Shown one piece after another: positions 22,286-33,455 of a DNA stretch of 64,000 bases; the first letter of the stretch is position 1; each line of letters begins with the position of its first letter. A program made the translations under genes and the position numbers. The stretch spans positions 248,001 through 312,000 of the forward strand of contig SWDT01000002.1 of assembly GCA_009193035.1 (NCBI GenBank), in the 5' to 3' direction. The notes below the pieces were generated by a model, which was not told where the DNA came from, ran no database searches, and saw nothing but the letters and a program-made list of their open reading frames with translations. The DNA is from Halicephalobus mephisto. Lineage: Eukaryota > Nematoda > Chromadorea > Rhabditida > Panagrolaimidae.

Positions 22286-25200
22286 ATGCTGCCTGTGAGC
22301 TATAGAAACATTGTTTTTGTTGATCCACGTGACTCGAAAGTTTATTCTTGTGAGTTTTTTATTTTTCGATATATGAATTTTTAAATTTTCAGCAAATGGA
22401 TCATATTTGGAGAGATTTGTAATTAAGGATGATTATTTGGTGTTTGAAAAAAGCTGGAAGATATTGGAAAATGGAACTCCGATCACGGGAATTTTTGATT
22501 TTCCGGATGAATCGAGGATTGTGGTTTCTGGAGAGGAAGAAATAACCCTATTCGATCCAAAAACGGAAAAATCCGAAGCAAAGGACGTTCTTTCTGACAG
22601 AATTATTATTTCTAAACCGTTGAAGTCAGGAGAGGTTTGATTTTTATTAAAATTTTTATTTATTTTTTTTTGCAGATTTGCGTCGTTTCTGGTCGTAAAA
22701 AACTAATTTTTTACAAAATTTCGGATTCCAAATTCCAACCATTAAGAGAATGGTCGATGGGAACAAAGGCCACAATGTGAGGAATTTCATTTTTATATTT
22801 TTAAAATTTTTTAGATTTTCATGCACCGTCGTGGGGGACTATTCCGAGAACCTGACGATTTACACAGGAAATGTCCTTGGAAAAATCGAAGTTTTCAATC
22901 TTGTTCCATCATCATCCTCCCATTTGGAACCGATTTTAACCATTTCGAAACACGATGGAATGGTTTTCAGTATCTGTGTTTTCGGATCCAGGATTTACTC
23001 CATTTCTGACGACAGAAGTATCCGTGTTTTTGATTCCGATTCGGGAGAAGAAGTGGCAGTTCGTTACGGACATGAAACCAGACCTAGATCTTTGGCAATT
23101 TCTGCGGACGGAGACCGGATATTCACTGGAGGGGACTCACTATGTATCTGGAAGTGGAATCGAGACGACTTGGTCCTGACGGAAAAACGAGAAACAGGAA
23201 TCGGAAAGATTTACTCTATAGCTGTTTGTAACCATCTGCTTCTGGCGTCATCAGTGACGGGAGCCTTGGTGGCTTTGGGACTCGACAACAAGCCGTTCAG
23301 GAAGTCCATTGTTCCTGGATTGGACGGCCTTATTGTCAGAAATTTTATCAAAATCTCTGATGAAAAATATTTCATCGTCGATAACAAGAAAGATTTGCTC
23401 TTTTTAGATGGATCTAACAGAACAACAATCATCAAGGATCAGAAACTAAGATCAGAAGGATTGACTATATCCCGATCAAGAAACCTCCTGGCTGTTACGA
23501 ACGAATGGAAAATTTTCGTAATTGATGTTAAAACAAAAAAATTATGCTCAATAGCAACTGAGGACGTTCTCGGAGGTGCTGTTTTCGCCGGAGATACCTT
23601 GATTGCTGTTTCGAAAACTGGAAAAGCTCTTACGGTGAAGATATCCAACAATATCCTCTCGAAAACAGAATGGTCGATGAATCTAAAATATAGTCTTTCT
23701 TGTTCCATGATTTTCAAAGATCACATAATCTGTGGATTCGGTCGTGGTTCTGTGGCTATCTACGATACTGGTGAAAATCCTAAAGAAGTATTTTTCTCCA
23801 AAGTCTCCAAAAGAAGTGATACTGTTGTTGATTTGGCCGTTATTGAATCTAGATTATTTGTTCTTACAAGAGACGGAAAATGTTCAATTTTCACTACGGA
23901 CAATTGTGAGTACTTTTTTTATTGAAATTTCTCTAAAAATTATTGGATTTTTTATTAAAATTATTAAATTTTCTAAAAATTATTGAAATTTCTCTAAAAA
24001 TGACTAAATTTCCTATTAAAATAATTAAATTTTCTAAAAATTATTGAATTTTTTTATTAAAATTATTAAATTTCTATTAAAATTGTCAATTTCTTTATTG
24101 AAATTGTTTAATTTCCTTTGAAATTTTTGTTAAAATGACTGAAATTATTGAGTTTTTATTATAATTGTTATTGTGATACTTTTTTAGTTCCTAATTTAAC
24201 ATTGTCTGAAGTAACTTCTACGATTCCGACTCCTGAAAAGTTTTTCCTCGATGATTTTACTGGCAATAGGTATATATGGGGATTCAAGAGTGTGGATTTC
24301 GTTATTTCTACAGTGGAATCTCCTAATCCATTGATATCTCTGGAATGTGGAGGTGGGAACAGGCCGCATAATCTTGATCCGGTTTATTCTGGAACGAAAT
24401 TGATTGGTTTTAATTTTGAATTTGTCAAGAAAGGAATTCTGAACGTCGTTGAAATAACTCTTCCGTTAATTCAGCATGTTGTGGTTTGTTTTTTTTATTT
24501 TTTGTTTAAAATTTTTGATTTTTTTCAGGGTCCTTATCACAAGAATTCAATTTTTGCTTTATCCGTGGTTCCAAGTTTGTCGGAGAAATTCAGAATTTTG
24601 ACTGCAGGAGTTGATACAGAAATTCAGCTTCATGAATTGGATGAATCTGGAAGAGCAAGAAGAAAATGGATGTCGTCGTCTCATTTGTCTTCTGTTAATT
24701 CTTTATTTACTTTGGAAAAATCAAATGGAGATGTCATAGTTGGTTCTGCTGGTGGAAATTCTGAAATTAAAATCTGGAAAGTTGGAGAAAATTCATTAAA
24801 TCATTTGGCAGATTATCGTGGAACTCCGGATTATCGATATATGTCGATCAAAATTGCAGATTTTAATGGAAAAATTTTAATTTTTGGAGTTTGTTCAATC
24901 AGAGAACTTCATATTTTTGAATTAATAGAAGAAAAAAGAAAAATTGAAAAATTATTAACATGGAAAAATATTGAATATTCTACAATGGTAAAAATAGATT
25001 TTTTAATAGAAAAAAATGAAATTTTTGTATATTCTGGTGCTACTTCTGGTTTTGTGTATCGGTACGAATGGGATTTCTTTGATCCAGAAAATTTCAAAAA
25101 TGTTATTCAATTAAAAGTTACATCTTGTGGAATTTCATCTATTTGTTCTATTAAAAAAAGAAATTTTCTAATATCTGGAAGTGAATCAGGAGAAATATTT

Positions 25201-25494
25201 TTTATTAATTTTAAATCTTGTAAAATTTTATCAAATCTTAAAAATATTCATTTTTCAACTATTTCTGATATTTGTTATTTTGAAATTGAAAATGATATTT
25301 TTTTAGGAAGTATATCCACAGATTTAATTTTTTCTTTAACAAAAATTCAGAAAACAAATGAAGGATACAGTATTGGATTGGTGAAAAAAATTTTGACGAA
25401 TATTGGAGATCCAATGACGGTAATTTCGGTGAAGAAAAACGAAAATTTAAAGTTTTTAATTGGAGGACAAGGATTCGAAATGATTGATGTTTAA
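22286..25494 (+). CDS. WD-repeat protein, WDR6-like
   Basis: Six exons: 22286-22349, 22393-22634, 22676-22776, 22815-23905, 24188-24483 and 24529-25494 (919 aa). Repeated beta-propeller motifs are visible: SKHDGMVFSICVFGSRIYSI..DDRSIRVFD, RPRSLAISADGDRIFTGGDS, VNSLFTLEKSNGDVIVGSAG..IKIWKVG and SSICSIKKRNFLISGSESGE. The length, several weak WD repeats in two propellers, and HDG-VFS..SDDRSIRV resemble WDR6/Rtt10, which works with a Trm7/FTSJ1-type enzyme in 2'-O-methylation of the tRNA anticodon loop (family knowledge). The assignment is by pattern only; another large WD protein cannot be excluded. The last exon is much richer in A/T codons than the first four. Confidence 0.75.
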
Positions 25495-25619
25495 TTTTTG
25501 TTGATTTTAAATATTTTAATTTTGAAAATATTTTAATTTTTATTAAATTTGAAAATAATTTTTTTATTAATAACTGGTTTTGAAACCAGTAAATATTTTA
25601 AAAGTAATTTTGTATTTAG

Positions 25620-25900
25620 AAATTTCTAGAAATTCGTGTTGGGACCATTTCGTGAAAGTTTAATTTTAATAATAGAAATTTTACAAGTGTTTTTGAATTT
25701 TCTGATTTTTTCGAAATTTTAAAAGTAATTTAAATTTTTAAAGTTTTTTAAAATTCGTGTTGGGACCATTTCGTGAAAGTTTTTAATTTTAATAATATAA
25801 ATTTTACAAATGTTTTTGAAATTTTTCAGAATTTTTAGAATAATTTAAAATTTTGTTTTTAAAAATTCGTGTTGGGACCATTTCGTGGAAGTTTTTAATT
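25620..25900. repeat. 115-125 bp tandem repeat between WDR6-like gene and trappc-4
   Basis: AAATTCGTGTTGGGACCATT followed by TCGTG(A/G)AAG recurs near 25630, 25755 and 25860. These are reverse-orientation members of the GGTCC..ACACGAATTT family. Confidence 0.85.
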
Positions 25901-25948
25901 TTTTGATGTTTATAATAATGTAATTTTAGAGTTTTTGGACTTCTACAG

Positions 25949-26668
25949 ATGTCGATTTACCAGATTTTTATAATCAATCGAGCTGGAAGTCTAATCTTCG
26001 ACTGGGAAAATAAACAAGATGATGGGATGAAAGTTGAAAAAACGTTTTCTTATCCTCTGGATATTGTTATTGAAATGTCAGATCGGCCAACAGTTATTTT
26101 TGGAGAACGAGATGGGATCAAAGTCAAAAATGTCGTAACTGCTATCAACGGACAACCAATAAGAGGTTTGAAAATTTTAAATATTTAATTTTTTAAATAA
26201 TTTTTTTAAGGATCGAAATTTGAAAATGATACAACAGGAAAAGAAGAAGATTTTTTTGAATTTATTGAAAAAGAAGAAAATTATCCGTTACATTTGTCGT
26301 TTGCTCCACCTGTTTTGACTGCTAATGAGAAAATAATCATTGCTTCGACGTTTCATTCCTTGTATGCCATTGCGGCTCAATTGAGTCCTGCAGCGAAAAG
26401 TTCAGGAATCAAGATGCTAGAAACTACGCAATTTAGATTGCATTGTTTTCAGTCTTATACGGGTCTTAAATTCATCGTGGTTGCATCGACTACTTCTCCG
26501 CCGAATTTGGATTCGTTTTTGAGGAAGATATATGAAATTTACAGCGATTATGCATTGAAGAATCCTTTTCAGTCGATGGATATGCCGATTAGAGGAGATA
26601 AATTTGACGAAGCTCTCAAGCAGTTGATAGAAAAACAAGAAAAAACTAATAATATTATTACTTTGTGA
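25949..26668 (+). CDS. trappc-4: TRAPP complex subunit 4 (TRAPPC4)
   Basis: Two exons: 25949-26165 and 26211-26668 (224 aa, normal length). It starts MSIYQIFIINRAGSLIFDWE, the longin-like fold of sedlin/synbindin subunits. The body contains EKIIIASTFHSLYAIAAQLS and SSGIKMLETTQFRLHCFQSY, and the end has LKFIVVASTTSPPNLDSFLR, matching TRAPPC4/Trs23. Role: core subunit of the TRAPP complexes that activate Rab1/Ypt1 in ER-Golgi transport and autophagy. The ATG directly follows CTACAG, suggesting trans-splicing. The upstream gene is on the same strand 455 bases away, with repeats between, so an operon is possible but not shown. Confidence 0.93.
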
Positions 26669-27211
26669 ATTGACTATGGGTTTTGAAATAATGTGAAAAT
26701 AACGGAATTTTTATTATTCGAATTTTTGGTTTTTACGAGTTTAAATACTCTGGATATTTTTAAATTGTTTAAATATGTACTTTTTAAGATGAATATTATA
26801 ATTTTAAAAAGTTATTTGGGGTTTTTGAACTCCCGCGCAAAAAGTAGAAAAATAATTAATTTCGTAATTATATATCGAAATTTGTTTTTATTCTTCCTAG
26901 TTATTTAATTTAATTTCTGGAAGTTGTAATATTATAGAAATTCAAAAAATCGAAGTTTTTAGTATTATTTAGACGCGGATTTCCTGGGGATTTCTGGAAT
27001 TTAGGTAAATGACATGAAAAAAACGCGAGTTCATTTTGATGAGTAATTGCCAAATTTGCCACTTTTTATTTCCATATTGTTCACTCATTGCGCGGGAATT
27101 CAGAAAATTCGAAAATTACGTATCGCTTTCTGTTCGATTATGATATTTGTCCGCACAAATTCGCGTCGGGAGTATTTCGTAACAATGGTTTTTGCAATGA
27201 TATGATTTCAG
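26669..27211. repeat. Spacer with two copies of the GCGCGGGAATTC element
   Basis: GAACTCCCGCGCAAAAAGTA near 26828, and AAAACGCGAGTTCATTTTG ... TTGCCAAATTTGCCACTTTT ... TGCGCGGGAATTCAGAAAAT near 27020-27110, are opposite-orientation copies of the dispersed element. A GCGTCGGGAGTATTTCGTA fragment of the second family lies near 27160. The end (TGATTTCAG) is a probable trans-splice acceptor for the next gene. Confidence 0.65.
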
Positions 27212-27564
27212 ATGAAACCAGGGGATATTGGTTATGTCATGGCTGAAGGGGAGGACGTCCAAGGCGTCCTTGTCATCGAGGAAGGATTGGTTGTTCAGGT
27301 TTGATTTTGCTCGATTTTCCGATTGTTTATATATGTTTACAGAAAAGTGGAACCATATCTGACTCCCTTGCTAATTACTTTGTCAAAATGGTTAACGTTG
27401 GATTGTCAAATCAACTTGTGGAAGGAGAACAATTCCAAACAATGAACATCAATTATCCCGCTCCGAAGTATGCCTACACCATCGCTGTGGCTGGAAAAAG
27501 GATATATGTTGTCAAGAAATCCATGCCATCGCATTCAGATGATGATGAAGAACAACAAAATTAA
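27212..27564 (+). CDS. Ragulator subunit LAMTOR4-like
   Basis: Two exons: 27212-27298 and 27343-27564 (102 aa, near the family's about 100 aa). The sequence MKPGDIGYVMAEGEDVQGVL is followed by IEEGLVVQKSGTISDSLANY and, near the end, YTIAVAGKRIYVVKKSMP, a short roadblock-like fold matching LAMTOR4 (GYLVLSEGAV.. and TVSGQRVFVVKR in the human protein). The C-terminus is acidic (SDDDEEQQN). Role: part of the Ragulator complex that anchors Rag GTPases and mTORC1 signalling to lysosomes. The ATG directly follows TTTCAG, so the mRNA is probably trans-spliced. The intron has TATATATG five bases before TTTACAG. Confidence 0.82.
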
Positions 27565-27935
27565 AATAATTATTTTGTGTAATTTTTAAATTTTGCTCTA
27601 GATACAAGGTTGTACTTTTTTGACTGACAGGATGATGGACGAGAGTAGTCCCTACTGAGCTCGAAACGAACATTATTGTCTTTTTTCCGGTTGGTCAACG
27701 AGACCTCTTGGACGACTGTTTATCGAAGAAGAGGAAAACAGGTAACTTGACCTGTCGGCATAAGTTTCTAGTTTCAGCAGATGGGTTTGCGCGAGGGTGG
27801 TTTGTCAGTTTTTCCCGCAACTAAGGAGGTCACAAGAGGCCGCAGAAGTTTCTAACAATGGACTGCCGGGCTTTTGGACTTTAAGAAAACAACAATTCGG
27901 GAAAAACCACGTGAATAAAAAAGTTTTTTTCTTTT
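27565..27935. other. GC-richer non-coding island after LAMTOR4-like gene
   Basis: 27600-27920 is unique and GC-richer than its surroundings, with no open frame of note on either strand. It contains an E-box CACGTG near 27909 and a small inverted repeat CAGGT..ACCTG near 27739. Could be a 3' UTR or distal regulatory DNA. 27935-28170 is AT-rich. Confidence 0.3.
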
Positions 27936-28169
27936 TTTTTTGAAGATTTCAGAAAATTTTTAAATTGGATTTTTTTTAATTCGGAATTTTTTATATTTAA
28001 AAATGAATTTTCTGAATTTATTTTTTTTGTAAACAAAAATTTTTCGGAATTTTATGTTGTGAAAATTACGGTATTGTTAAAAAATTATTTCGAAACGAAT
28101 TTTTGAAATTTTTAGTTTTTAGTGAATTTCGAAATTTTTAGTTTTTAGTGGATTTTGAAATTTTTTGAA

Positions 28170-28745
28170 TTTTGTAAAACTTTAGGATTTTCTCTAAAAA
28201 TTCTGAAGGATTCTAGAAATTTCTTGGGGACTTTGGATGCTTCTTAGAGATTTCCGAGGATTTTAGAAATTTCTATGGAATTCTGAAGGATTCTAGAATC
28301 TGTAAAATTTCAGAATTTCAAAAACTTCCTGGAAATTCTGGAAGAATTCGAATTTTCTACGAGATTCTAAAATTTTTCTAAAGATTCTGAAAAAATTTCA
28401 AAAACTTCCTAAAAATTCTAGATTTCAGAAGTTTCTAAAAATTCCAGAAGACTAAGAAATTTCATAAATATTTTCAAATATTTTAAAATTTTCTATTAAA
28501 TTTTAAAATATTTCCTAAAATTCCGGAAATTCTAGTCTTCTACTGGATTTAGGAAGACTTTAGAAATTTCCAGAAGTTTCAGAAGACTTCAGAAGACTTT
28601 AGAAATTTCCAGACATTTCAGAAGACTTCAGAAGACTTCAGAAATTTCCAGAAATTCCAGAAGACTTCAGAAGATTTTAGAAATTTCCAGAAATTTCAGA
28701 AGCCTCTATATGGCATTTGAAATTTTTCAAACTTCCAGAAACTGC
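28170..28745. repeat. GAA/TTC-rich imperfect tandem repeats with HSE-like motifs
   Basis: Irregular 20-30 base repeats of the type TTCTAGAAATTTC and CAGAAGACTT. At least three perfect three-box heat-shock-element matches (TTCnnGAAnnTTC) occur at 28211-28223, 28568-28580 and 28685-28697. Related arrays are at 2330-2710, 7800-8240, 43430-44600 and 47640-48500. Confidence 0.75.
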
Positions 28746-28749
28746 CGGA

Positions 28750-29280
28750 ATTATGATTCTGGAAAAGTCCACAATGCCGTTTCATGACCTAATAGGATAG
28801 AATATTATTTATTGTTGTTGTTGTCCGGCCCTCGGACTTCCTGTAATGCGCGAAATCGTCAGCTGGGCCTTGTTTCGTGTTTGTTGCGCTTCAATTAACT
28901 CTGAAATTCGGTCGATCCGAACCCGGATATGCAAATAGGCGAAAGATGTGCATCTGACTGGATCGGCCTTGGGACTGGACATTGTTTCTTCTTTCGTTGG
29001 AACCGAGCCAAGAGGCCTTGCGCGATTGTGCCGGAGTCAGTTGCCAGTTTTTCCTCGATTGTTCGAGGGCTCTTTACAACCGGGTTTTCTTTTTTCAAGT
29101 TGTCGAAAAATCGATTTTTCCTGCGCAAGCTCGAATTTAAACTTTTAAACAAAGTACTTGCTTCAATTCGGATCTCTGGGCCCAGTTGTCATATCCTCGA
29201 CATCCGGGGGTACTGTAGTCCGCAATTGGTAATCCTCGGAAGGAGTTACGTACCCTACATGACCCTGATCTAAAATCCCC
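28750..29280 (+). promoter_or_regulatory. GC-richer island with octamer, possible promoter or enhancer
   Basis: Unique, GC-richer sequence with ATGCAAAT (POU octamer) at 28929-28936 and TGCGCGAAA-type words near 28846. Open frames on both strands overlap it (85 to 114 codons), but none reads like a protein family. It lies 0.6 kb upstream of the membrane-protein gene, separated by the left inverted arm, so it may be that gene's promoter or enhancer. Confidence 0.35.
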
Positions 29281-29495
29281 GAAATCCATCTAATTAAAAT
29301 GAAAAATAAATTACGAAATCGTGTAAGATTACGAAATAACTATCGTAGAAGTTATTTCCGTTCTCAGAAAATTCGTGTCAGGATCATTTTGTAAAAAAGT
29401 TCATTTTTGGATTTTTACAATAATCACTAGTTACGAAATCGTAAAAGATTACAGAATACCGTTAAATAAAATCAAAAATTTCACGTAGTTTTCAA

Positions 29496-29800
29496 AAAAT
29501 TCGTTTCGAGACCGTTTCGTGAAAAAATCTAGTAATTTAGAGTTCTTTGAAACTTTGTAGAATCTGGTAAAAATTTAAAAATAATTGAAAATCTAAGGTT
29601 TTAGGAAATTCCGAACTTTCGTGTCAGGACCATTTCGTAAAAAAATCATTTTCAAAAATATTGGAATTTCCTAAAAATTTGAAACTTTCTGGAATCATAA
29701 AAATTAAAAAAAATCGAAAATCCGTGTCAGGATTATTTCGTAAAAAAATTATTTTTAACAACAATTCTTCAAAAATTTTAAATTCTAGAAAGTTCCGAAA
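29496..29800 (+). repeat. Left arm of a long inverted repeat flanking one gene
   Basis: About 300 bases starting at AAAAAATTCGTTTCGAGACC and ending near TTTTTAACAACAATTCTTC reappear as reverse complement at about 32690-32980 with few differences. The arm contains three members of the dispersed GGTCC..ACACGAA family. Weaker similarity continues outward to about 29300. Confidence 0.9.
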
Positions 29801-29868
29801 TTTCGTGAAAATTTCGATTTTTGAATTTTAATAATAGAGGAATTTTTAGTCCTTGAAAATCGAGGAAA

Positions 29869-31967
29869 ATGTGGTTTATCCCTGAAGCCGACCAATTTGT
29901 CCATGTTGCCGTTGGGGCTCTCGCGATTGCTTCCGTCGTGAAGCACAAGTACCAGAAGGCGAGTGAAATCGGTTTCCACGGTGTTCTGGGGGTCATTTTG
30001 TTCATCTGGCCCAGTCTTCTCAACGGACCTTTGGTAAGTTTGATTACTGTAAAAAATTGGATAGTGACTAAAAATTTCTTTTTTAAATCACTATCTGGTA
30101 CTTTTCATTTTTAAAAATTGTAAAAAAAAATTTTACAACTATTTTCCAAAGTATTGGGGGTACTTACTCGATCGGCAAAAAGGACAAATTAGATTCGGGA
30201 AAATTCCGGATTTTCCGGCTATTAGTCCCGGACCGACAGCTGGCGCTTCAAAGGAAGCCGCCGCAGGACCGCGATCGACTGACATTGACTGACATTGAAG
30301 GATCGGCAGATAACTTTAATCACTACCTGTAGATAAGGATTTAAGTTTCTAACACCTTATCTAGAGAATAAATCTCATGAATCATGTTTATTATCAAAAA
30401 TCCAATAATTTTATTTTTTTAATTCATAAATTAGGTAGACAAATATCCAGCGAAAATTCAAGAATTACTTAGTTAATAAATGAACTGGAAAGTTCATTCA
30501 CATGAGGTTAAGGGGTTTAGAGATTGGGTTATTAGAGAATTCATTAACAAAGGGATCTCTATAAGAAATTTGGAGATTTATTTTCATAAAATCCATCCAC
30601 TAGAATGATTAGAGATTAGATTATTAGAGAATCCGTTCACCAAAGGATCTATTTATAAGAAATTTGGAGATTTATTTTCATAAAATTCACCTTCAAGGTA
30701 TTTGAGGTTTAAGGATTAAGTTACCAGAAGAATCCTTTCATTAAGAGGTTTATTTATAAGAAATTTGGAGATTTATTTTCATAAAACTCATCCTCAAGGG
30801 AGTTCGGGAGTTTAGGGACTTATTCAGAAGAGATTTAGGGGTTCATTTAGAATAAGTTTAAAGATTTATTTACTAGGACTCAATTCACAGGGGAATTCGC
30901 AGCGAAGAATTCAGAATTCATTTACAACTAACTCATCCTTAGAAAACCCTAAAATTCACTCACAAGAAAAAAAATCTCAAAAAATCTAAGAGATCTCTGT
31001 TATCCGGTTCATTGGTTTTCAAAATAACCCGAGGCAAGAGATATGTGATGTTTTTTTATTAATTAAAGTTATTTTAAAACATTTATTTTTGTATTTTTTA
31101 ATAATTTAAACGATTTCAGACGGCTGGAGATTTCGACGACCTCCATGTTTTGCTTCAACGTTACGCGGCGGCCTTCCATTTTGGATTCGCCGTTTTCGCC
31201 TACAAGAGCCTCCATGACAGTGTCCGGACCGAGCCTGGGATCCACTTCGCGAAGGTTCTGACTTCTGGATTCTTGTTCTTCACTCAACTTTTGACTGCTC
31301 ATTATCTTTCTGAGACCACTGCCAGAGGCGTCAGATTCAACCATCGTTATCTTTTGCCTGTTCTTGTTGTCGATGGAGTTTGGTTCGGGGTTGAAGTCTA
31401 CAGACTCATCAAGGCCTCTAGAAAGATGACGGAGGAGATCGATATCCTCTGCAAGCACACCCAGCTCTGCATCGAAGGTGGGTCCTCCTCCAGATTCCTA
31501 AAAAACAAAAATTTTCAGGCCGTTGGACTCCTGTGATCGAGAACGTCTTCCTCGTCGACTCCGCTCTTTCGTTCGTCTACGCCCTGGCCAACTTCGCTTT
31601 CCCGAACCAGATCCTGAAGCAAATTATCAAGAACAGTTATCTCCTCGACGGAGCCCACAAGTTCTACTCTCGTCAGTTCGGCTCCTTCATGCTCTTCTCG
31701 GCGATCGTTTCCCTCCTCGCTGCCAGATTCACTATCCCTCATCAGAAGAACTACGTCCTCCAACGCCTTGTGACTCAAGTCACTATCGTCGTTCTTCATC
31801 TTGTTGGTCACTTCTGGCTTGGAGTCTTCGACATCGCCCACTGCACCCCCTTCGTCATCTCTTTACTCTACGTCAGCCTCATCGTCTCCATCCACTGCAA
31901 AGTCATCGCCCAGGAAGACGACACCATCGCCAGAACCAAGCACCAGGTCAAGAACAAAAGTACCTAA
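29869..31967 (+). CDS. Multi-pass membrane protein of unknown family
   Basis: Three exons: 29869-30033, 31120-31477 and 31519-31967 (323 aa). It starts MWFIPEADQFVHVAVGALAI. I count eight or nine hydrophobic segments (residues about 10-25, 34-54, 68-84, 98-116, 127-148, 180-203, 230-252, 259-281 and 286-306). Two halves look alike: each has a positively charged turn with R-Y/F-x-[AG]-[AS]-F before a helix pair (LLQRYAAAFHFGFAVFAYKS and SRQFGSFMLFSAIVSLLAAR), suggesting an internal duplication. The tail is hydrophilic (AQEDDTIARTKHQVKNKST). I do not recognise the family, so no function is assigned. Intron 1 is 1,086 bases and repeat-filled. The gene is bracketed by inverted repeats, and a 300-base foldback begins eight bases after its stop. 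Confidence 0.85.
30360..30965. repeat. About 115-bp imperfect tandem repeats in intron 1
   Basis: TATAAGAAATTTGGAGATTT followed by ATTTTCATAAAA(T/C)(T/C)CA recurs near 30560, 30655 and 30758, with degraded copies to 30960. Upstream, 30150-30310 of the same intron is a GC-richer block with a direct TGACATTGACTGACATTGA repeat near 30282. Confidence 0.75.
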
Positions 31968-31975
31968 ATCTACAG

Positions 31976-32275
31976 TACGGTCTACAACTTTGGAACTATT
32001 GTAACCCATTCTATTCTACAGTAACAGGAGAATGTTGTAGATTATTCAAATCCTCAAAACAGGATCTACAACTCGAGATATTAAAGATATTCCTAACATT
32101 TTTGCCTCCAAAGTTGCGTTGGAAAAATTCGAATTTTGCAACACAACTTTTGAAGCAAAAATATCTTAAATATCTCAAATTGTAGGACTTGTTTTGAGAA
32201 TTTGAGTAATCTATAACATTTTCCTCTTACTGTAGAATAGAATGAGTTACAGTAGTTCCGAAGTTGTAGACCGTA
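31976..32275. repeat. 300-bp foldback in the 3' UTR of the membrane-protein gene
   Basis: TACGGTCTACAACTTTGGAA at the left end pairs with TTCCGAAGTTGTAGACCGTA at the right end. Pairing continues inwards through CATTCTATTCTACAGTAA and TTGAGTAATCTATAACATT-type segments to a short centre near 32115. No coding content. An AATAAA at 32424 lies beyond the foldback, so it should be part of the mature 3' UTR. Confidence 0.88.
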
Positions 32276-32659
32276 TTGGACCGCTACCTCGGCTGGACCG
32301 ACCCCCATGGTGCATTTAACCAGACTTTAAGGATTCAAATAATCTCAGTTCCCCTTCTACCAGTACTTAATCTTCACTGCCTACATTACACACCTCATCT
32401 TATGTACCGTAATATGAAGTAGTAATAAAGTCCGAAAAGAAAAATCATGTTTAAAAAATGAGCATTTTTACGAAATGATCCCAACATGGAATTTCGAAGT
32501 CATCTAGAAACTAAACTGGATTACAATTTTGATTTTGTGTGAGGATTATTTCGTAATCTTACATAATTCTGTAGTTAGTCGTAGTGTAAAGATTTAAAAA
32601 TAAAGGTTTTGTGCGAAATTGTTTTGAGACGAATTTTCAGAAGTTGTTGGAAACTTCTA

Positions 32660-32980
32660 GAATTTAAAATTTTCGATTATTTAAAACTTTTGAAGAATTG
32701 TTGTTAAAAATAATTTTTTTACGAAATAATCCTGACACGGATTTTCGATTTTTTAAAATTTTTATTAGATTCCAGAAAGTTTCAAATTTTTAGGAAATTT
32801 CAATATTTTTGAAAATGATTTTTTTACGAAATGGTCCTGACACGAAAGTTCGGAATTTCCTAAAACCTTAGATTTTCAATTATTTTTAAACTTTTACCAG
32901 ATTCTACAAAGTTCCAAAGAACTCTAAATTACTAATTTTTTTTCACAAAACGGTCTCGAAACGAATTTCCAGAATTTTCT
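32660..32980 (-). repeat. Right arm of the long inverted repeat
   Basis: Reverse complement of about 29496-29800, including ACGAAATGGTCCTGACACGA at 32828 and CGGTCTCGAAACGAATTTCC at 32951. Further related sequence continues to about 33060. 33060-33455 is the leader of eif-2A with no other gene seen. Confidence 0.9.
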
Positions 32981-33455
32981 AGAAACTAAAATGCCTTATA
33001 TGACAGTTTTGATTTTGTGTGAGGATTATTTCGTAATTTTACACAATTTTGCAATCAATGTTCTGGAAATAAATTCTGCTTAAATGAATTTCGAAATTTT
33101 GGTTGGAGTTGGTTGAAATGCACAAGTCTCCATTCATCCTCACGAGCCACTAGTGGCAGATTATAGAATTAATAGGTCTTTTTAGAAGCCATAAATAATG
33201 CGAAAATACATCACTTGAAACAGGTTGCTATGTTTGTGAACAAAAACCTCAAAGAACTTTTCTGAAAGTCCATCTTGGGGAGTTTTGTCTCGCCACGAAA
33301 AACCTCTCTTGATTTTTTTTCTTTGGTTCCTACTTCGAGTTCGAACCAGAATCAGCCGAGGATCAGCTTCTGAATCCTTTTTATGTGATCCATTGTTCTC
33401 TATTGATGGTATTACTGCTCTACTGCTGAATCGTGCACATTGTAAGGTCCTCAAC

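Noticed and set aside
22286..25494. Two separate WD-repeat genes instead of one
   Set aside because: All five introns join in phase and there is no promoter-like or polyadenylation gap; one 919-residue protein is simpler.
31515..31841. Minus-strand open frame of 108 codons
   Set aside because: Shadow of exon 3 of the membrane-protein gene, whose plus-strand frame has coherent helices and splice phase.
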